From: CAMNAO01 sp045605145
GTDB taxonomy: Bacteria > Bacillota > Clostridia > Oscillospirales > Oscillospiraceae
Length of the DNA stretch: 18,739 nucleotides
Assembly (NCBI GenBank): GCA_045605145.1
Contig: JAZUPH010000076.1
Coordinates: 1 to 18,739 of the forward strand
Reading direction: 5' to 3'
The position numbers and the translations under genes were made by a program. Positions 16,019 to 18,739 of this stretch are shown here, in pieces. The first letter of the stretch is position 1. Every line of letters starts with the position of its first letter. The notes under the pieces were generated by a model. That model did no database searches, was not told the DNA's origin, and saw only the letters and a list, made by a program, of their open reading frames with translations.

Positions 16019-16690
16019 ATGAAAAACAAGCGTGAAACAGCCATCGCGGTGGCCATAATCATACTGGTAAACGTGCTGATAATCACAGCCTTCGGCGAAA
16101 TTGCCGAGGCCGCCAGCTACAAAAGGGGCAGCAGCGGCGAAACCGTGACGAAGATACAGCAGAAACTTTCCAACTGGGGATATTATTCCGGCAGTATCGA
16201 CGGAATATACGGCAGCCGCACAGAGAAGGCCGTGAGATACTTCCAGCGCAAAAACGGTCTGACAGTAGACGGCGTGGCCGGGCCTGCAACACTGGCTGCA
16301 TTGGGCATATCATCCGGCAGCAACAGCGGCGGCAGCTATTCCGGCCAGACGGAGCTTCTGGCCCGCCTCATTTCTGCCGAGGCCAGAGGTGAACCCTATC
16401 AGGGGCAGGTGGCCGTGGGTGCGGTGGTGATGAACAGGATCGACCACCCGTCCTTCCCCAACACCATGTCGGGTGTCATATATCAGGCCGGCGCCTTCAG
16501 CTGTATGTATGACGGACAGTTCGACAAACCCGTTGCCGAAAGCTGTTACAGAGCGGCGCGGGACGCGCTGGCAGGTGCAGATCCCACAGGCGGCGCCATC
16601 TACTATTTCAATCCCTCAACTGCCACAAACGGATGGATCTGGTCAAGACCGCACCTGACCACCATCGGCAAGCACCGCTTCTGCGCGTGA
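16019..16690 (+). CDS. sleB: SleB-like spore cortex-lytic enzyme / cell wall hydrolase
   Basis: This is a predicted peptidoglycan hydrolase that, in the SleB family, is made in the forespore and cuts the muramic-lactam cortex during germination. Its 223 residues start with a signal peptide or anchor (about 1-32, ending GEIAEAAS). One peptidoglycan-binding type 1 domain follows (about 36-96, with GSSGETVTKIQQKL, DGIYGSRTEKAV and VDGVAGPATLAAL), then a Gly/Ser linker (99-109). The Hydrolase_2 catalytic domain contains SAEARGEPYQGQVAVGAVV with Glu121 as the expected catalytic acid, and it ends in the typical IGKHRFC. It is shorter than Bacillus SleB, so a general SleB/CwlJ-type wall hydrolase is the alternative. 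AAAGGAG lies 6 bases before the ATG. It is transcribed divergently from pyrH. Confidence 0.88.
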   Translation: MKNKRETAIAVAIIILVNVLIITAFGEIAEAASYKRGSSGETVTKIQQKLSNWGYYSGSIDGIYGSRTEKAVRYFQRKNGLTVDGVAGPATLAALGISSGSNSGGSYSGQTELLARLISAEARGEPYQGQVAVGAVVMNRIDHPSFPNTMSGVIYQAGAFSCMYDGQFDKPVAESCYRAARDALAGADPTGGAIYYFNPSTATNGWIWSRPHLTTIGKHRFCA

Positions 16691-16698
16691 CGGCATAT

Positions 16699-16736
16699 AA
16701 GCACAAAAGCAGCGAAACAGATGTTTTCGCTGCTTT
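16699..16736 (-). terminator. Terminator between the sleB-like and HTH genes
   Basis: A perfect 12-bp stem (16706-16717 with 16725-16736) encloses a 7-base loop, 15 bases past the sleB stop and 12 bases past the stop of the convergent HTH gene. On the - strand it ends in TTTTGTGCTT, a good U-tract, so it chiefly serves the HTH gene. On the + strand the tail is weaker but the hairpin could also stop sleB transcription. Confidence 0.75.
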
Positions 16737-16747
16737 ATGTGTTGTAC

Positions 16748-17209
16748 TTATTCTCCTTTTACAGGAGCATACGCCTCTTCGGCGATCTCTTGAGGATATG
16801 TCTGCTCCGTCTTAGCACTTCCTGCGGTGTAGCTGTATGCGACGCAGGCGCTTGCGTTCAGGATCATTATACTCAGCCATACGCCGCCGATCACCGCCGC
16901 AACGACAAGGGCAATTTTACGAAAGAAAGCAAGATGCCCGTTGCGTTTAGCCAGCTGAGCATTTATATCCGCCAGCAGCCCCGCAATCCTTGCGCTGTCC
17001 CCATCTTCCTGGTCGCCGATCGAACCAAGGAGAACATCAGCGGTGACGCCAAACACCTGGGCAAGCCTGATGAGCATCTGCGAATCCGGCACGGACAAGC
17101 CGCGTTCCCACTTTGACACGGTCTGGCGCACCACATTCAGCCGTTTTGCCAGTTCCTCCTGTGATAAGCCCTTTGCCTCACGCAGGGTTCTGATATTGTC
17201 ACTGAGCAT
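16748..17209 (-). CDS. XRE-family HTH protein with one membrane helix
   Basis: This is a predicted DNA-binding regulator of 153 residues. The N-terminal Cro/CI-type helix-turn-helix (about 4-62) reads IRTLREAKGLSQEELAKRLN, then VVRQTVSKWERG and LIRLAQVFGVTADVLL, a strong match to the HTH_3 pattern. A short polar helix (about 70-92) leads to one hydrophobic segment (about 98-125), after which comes a short Glu/Lys tail. Membrane-tethered XRE proteins of this shape are common in Firmicutes, usually without known function. The ATG at 17207-17209 has GGGGAG 5 bases upstream, and a longer 24-codon extension lacks such a site. It stands alone between two terminators, and a palindrome in its candidate promoter suggests self-control. 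Its target genes are unknown. Confidence 0.85.
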   Translation of the reverse strand: MLSDNIRTLREAKGLSQEELAKRLNVVRQTVSKWERGLSVPDSQMLIRLAQVFGVTADVLLGSIGDQEDGDSARIAGLLADINAQLAKRNGHLAFFRKIALVVAAVIGGVWLSIMILNASACVAYSYTAGSAKTEQTYPQEIAEEAYAPVKGE

Positions 17210-17235
17210 ATTAACTCCCCCCTTCTCCTGATGTA

Positions 17236-17264
17236 AGCATAGCAAAAACTTGGTTTTGCAGCAA
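17236..17264 (-). promoter_or_regulatory. Candidate promoter with embedded operator for the HTH gene
   Basis: On the - strand a weak -35 TTGCTG (17259-17264) and -10 TATGCT (17236-17241) are separated by 17 bases. The spacer, with one base of the -35 box, forms a palindrome: GCAAAA (17242-17247) and TTTTGC (17254-17259) with 6 bases between. This is a typical position for a repressor site. Both boxes are poor matches, so confidence is limited. Confidence 0.35.
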
Positions 17265-17311
17265 GCAACGAAAATTAACACAGCCGCAAAACAAATGGCG
17301 CATAAGCATTA

Positions 17312-17347
17312 AAGCACAAAACGGACAGTCTGGGAAGAAACTGTCCG
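17312..17347 (-). terminator. Terminator of the acyl-CoA synthetase gene
   Basis: An 8-bp stem (17322-17329 with 17340-17347) with a 10-base loop is followed on the - strand by TTTTGTGCTTT. It lies about 105 bases past the stop of the acyl-CoA synthetase gene. A second, weaker inverted repeat (17371-17377 with 17386-17392) lies between the stop and this hairpin. Confidence 0.65.
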
Positions 17348-17370
17348 CTTTGCAAAGGAAAAAGAGGATC

Positions 17371-17392
17371 TCATACGACATGGTGCGTATGA
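17371..17392. repeat. Small inverted repeat in the acyl-CoA synthetase 3' region
   Basis: TCATACG (17371-17377) and CGTATGA (17386-17392) are perfect 7-base arms around an 8-base loop. On the - strand a run of five T's follows only after 7 further bases, so it could be a minor 3'-end structure but not a convincing terminator. The rest of 17282-17452 holds nothing I can recognise. Confidence 0.4.
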
Positions 17393-17452
17393 CATTTTCA
17401 GTATAAATAAGGATTCTAAACCGAAGCTAAACAATGCGTGAATAATTTGTTA

Positions 17453-18739
17453 TTATTCCGCCGTGTCCTGCAGCTTCCTGAGTTCTTCCTCCTCCAGGAC
17501 GCGGTATGCCACCTTGCCCACCAGAGTCTTGGGCATATCTTCCTTAAACTCGATGGCATAGGGCATGGCATACTTGGCGATATGCTTGCGGCAGTAGGCC
17601 AAAAGCTCCTGCTTTGTGTCTTCGTCTGGCTGCACTCCTGCGGCGGGCTTTACGAAGGCCTTGACCTTCTGCATCCTGTAGGGGTCCGGCACGCCGATGA
17701 CGCAGCTCATCTGCACCTTTTCGTGGGCGTCGAGAATGTTCTCGAGCTGGCTGGGGTACACATTGTAGCCGGAGCTGATTATCATGCGCTTTGCTCTGCC
17801 GCGGAAGTAGACAAAGCCCTGTTCATCCATGGTGCCAAGGTCGCCGGTATAGACCCATGTGAGGCCATCGGCATGGGTGCGGAGGGTCTGGGCCGTCTCG
17901 TCCGGATGCTTCATATACTCCTTCATCACGGTGGGGCCGGCGAGCAGGATCTCGCCCTCTTCGCCATAGGGCAGCTCTTCATCGGTGCCGGGGACGACGA
18001 TCTTGATATAGGTGTCGGGGAAAGGCAGGCCGATACTGCCCTCTTTGAACATATGGGTGGGCGTCAGGCAGCAGGCAGTGACCGTCTCGGTGGTGCCATA
18101 GCCCTCGCGCACCTGAATGGTGGCCTTGTGGTCGTAGAGGAACTTGTCAAATTTCTTCTTAAGCTCGATGGACAGGGAGTCGCCGCCGGAGAACACGCCC
18201 TTAAGGCAGCTCAGATCCGCGCCGTCCATGTCATCAAGGCGCAGCAGAGCCTCATACAGGGTGGGGACGCCGGCAATGAAATTGCAGCGATACTTGGTGA
18301 TCTGTTTGGCATAGCTCTTGGGCGTAAAGCGCGGGATGAGGATGCAGCGGCCGCCCTGAGTGAGCATGGTGTGGATGCACACGCCCAGACCGAAGCCGTG
18401 GAAAATGGGCATTGCGGCCAGCATTTTGTCGCCAGGGCGGAACATGGGGTTGGTGGCAATGACCTGCTGGCTGAGGGCGTTGAAGTTGCGGTTGGTGAGC
18501 ACGATGCCCTTGGTGGTGCCGGTGGTGCCGCCGGAATAGAGAATGACCGCAGGATCCTCGGGCTTGCGCTCCACCTTATAGTTGTAGAAGCAGCAGCGGC
18601 TGAGGCGGATAAAATCCTTCCACATGATTACGGGGGCATCCTCAGGGATCTTCTCGATCTTGCGGCCCTCGGTGAGCATGTAGCCGGTCTTTATAACCGG
18701 GGACAGCTCGTCCCGGATGCTGGCAATGACCAGATTGAC
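17453..18739 (-). CDS. AMP-dependent acyl-CoA synthetase / fatty acid-CoA ligase, N-terminus outside window
   Basis: This ANL-superfamily enzyme activates a carboxylic acid with ATP to an acyl-adenylate and transfers it to CoA. The visible 428 residues run open to the right edge. An internal Met at 18677-18679 is not the start, because the frame continues in the expected family sequence (VNLVIASIRDELSPVIKTGY). Present are the ATP-binding YSGGTTGTTKG (68-78 of the visible part), GYGTTETV, the ADP-ribose-type YTGDLG, a hinge region near YFRGRAKRMIISSGYNVYPS, and the C-terminal catalytic lysine in LVGKVAYR (409). The motifs and order look like long- or medium-chain FadD-type ligases, but chain length cannot be read. 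The protein ends DTAE with TAA. It has its own downstream terminator, and its upstream context lies outside the window. Confidence 0.93.
   Translation of the reverse strand, partial: VNLVIASIRDELSPVIKTGYMLTEGRKIEKIPEDAPVIMWKDFIRLSRCCFYNYKVERKPEDPAVILYSGGTTGTTKGIVLTNRNFNALSQQVIATNPMFRPGDKMLAAMPIFHGFGLGVCIHTMLTQGGRCILIPRFTPKSYAKQITKYRCNFIAGVPTLYEALLRLDDMDGADLSCLKGVFSGGDSLSIELKKKFDKFLYDHKATIQVREGYGTTETVTACCLTPTHMFKEGSIGLPFPDTYIKIVVPGTDEELPYGEEGEILLAGPTVMKEYMKHPDETAQTLRTHADGLTWVYTGDLGTMDEQGFVYFRGRAKRMIISSGYNVYPSQLENILDAHEKVQMSCVIGVPDPYRMQKVKAFVKPAAGVQPDEDTKQELLAYCRKHIAKYAMPYAIEFKEDMPKTLVGKVAYRVLEEEELRKLQDTAE

Noticed and set aside
15861..16019. N-terminal extension of pyrH by 53 codons
   Set aside because: The residues are not part of UMP kinase, and a good ribosome site exists at 15870-15874 for the shorter form. 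The extension is intergenic leader.

Overview
This window reads as chromosomal DNA from a spore-forming Clostridia-type Firmicute. The evidence is a gram-positive PolC replicative polymerase, a HrcA-type CIRCE operator before groES-groEL, strong AGGAGG-type ribosome sites, a SleB-like cortex-lytic hydrolase, and the order pyrH-frr-uppS-cdsA-dxr-rseP-ispG-polC that is familiar from Clostridia. The coding DNA is GC-rich (34 of 60 bases in 541-600). I cannot name a genus.

Layout. At the left edge (2-241, + strand) is the 3' end of an AT-rich SAM methyltransferase-like gene (78 G/C in the first 240 bases), unlike the rest. A perfect hairpin at 337-370 separates it from the convergent groES-groEL operon (429-2356, - strand), which has its own promoter and a perfect CIRCE operator at 2421-2447. 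From 15860 down to 2579 a long - strand gene train runs pyrH, frr, uppS, cdsA, dxr, rseP, ispG, polC, a membrane-anchored kinase-like protein with a YARHG domain, and an RlmL/YpsC-type RNA methyltransferase. Most junctions up to polC are 0-41 bp or overlap. The two gaps around the kinase gene carry hairpins. Divergent from pyrH, on the + strand, is the sleB-like gene (16019-16690). Beyond it, on the - strand, are a small HTH-membrane protein (16748-17209) and an acyl-CoA synthetase (17453 to the right edge, its N-terminus outside the window), each followed by its own terminator.

How the genes fit together. PyrH makes UDP for nucleotide synthesis. Frr recycles ribosomes. Dxr and IspG are two MEP-pathway steps that feed isoprenyl diphosphates to UppS, which makes the undecaprenyl carrier for peptidoglycan. 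CdsA makes CDP-diacylglycerol for phospholipids. RseP cuts membrane proteins. PolC replicates DNA. The cluster therefore links growth, envelope lipid supply and replication.

I found no convincing undescribed multi-gene system. The points most worth a second look are the kinase-like protein whose catalytic HRD loop reads HGE with further changes, the HTH-membrane gene whose candidate promoter has a palindrome filling the -35/-10 spacer, a sigma-G-like promoter candidate for sleB overlapping a candidate pyrH promoter, and the compositional break at the left edge.
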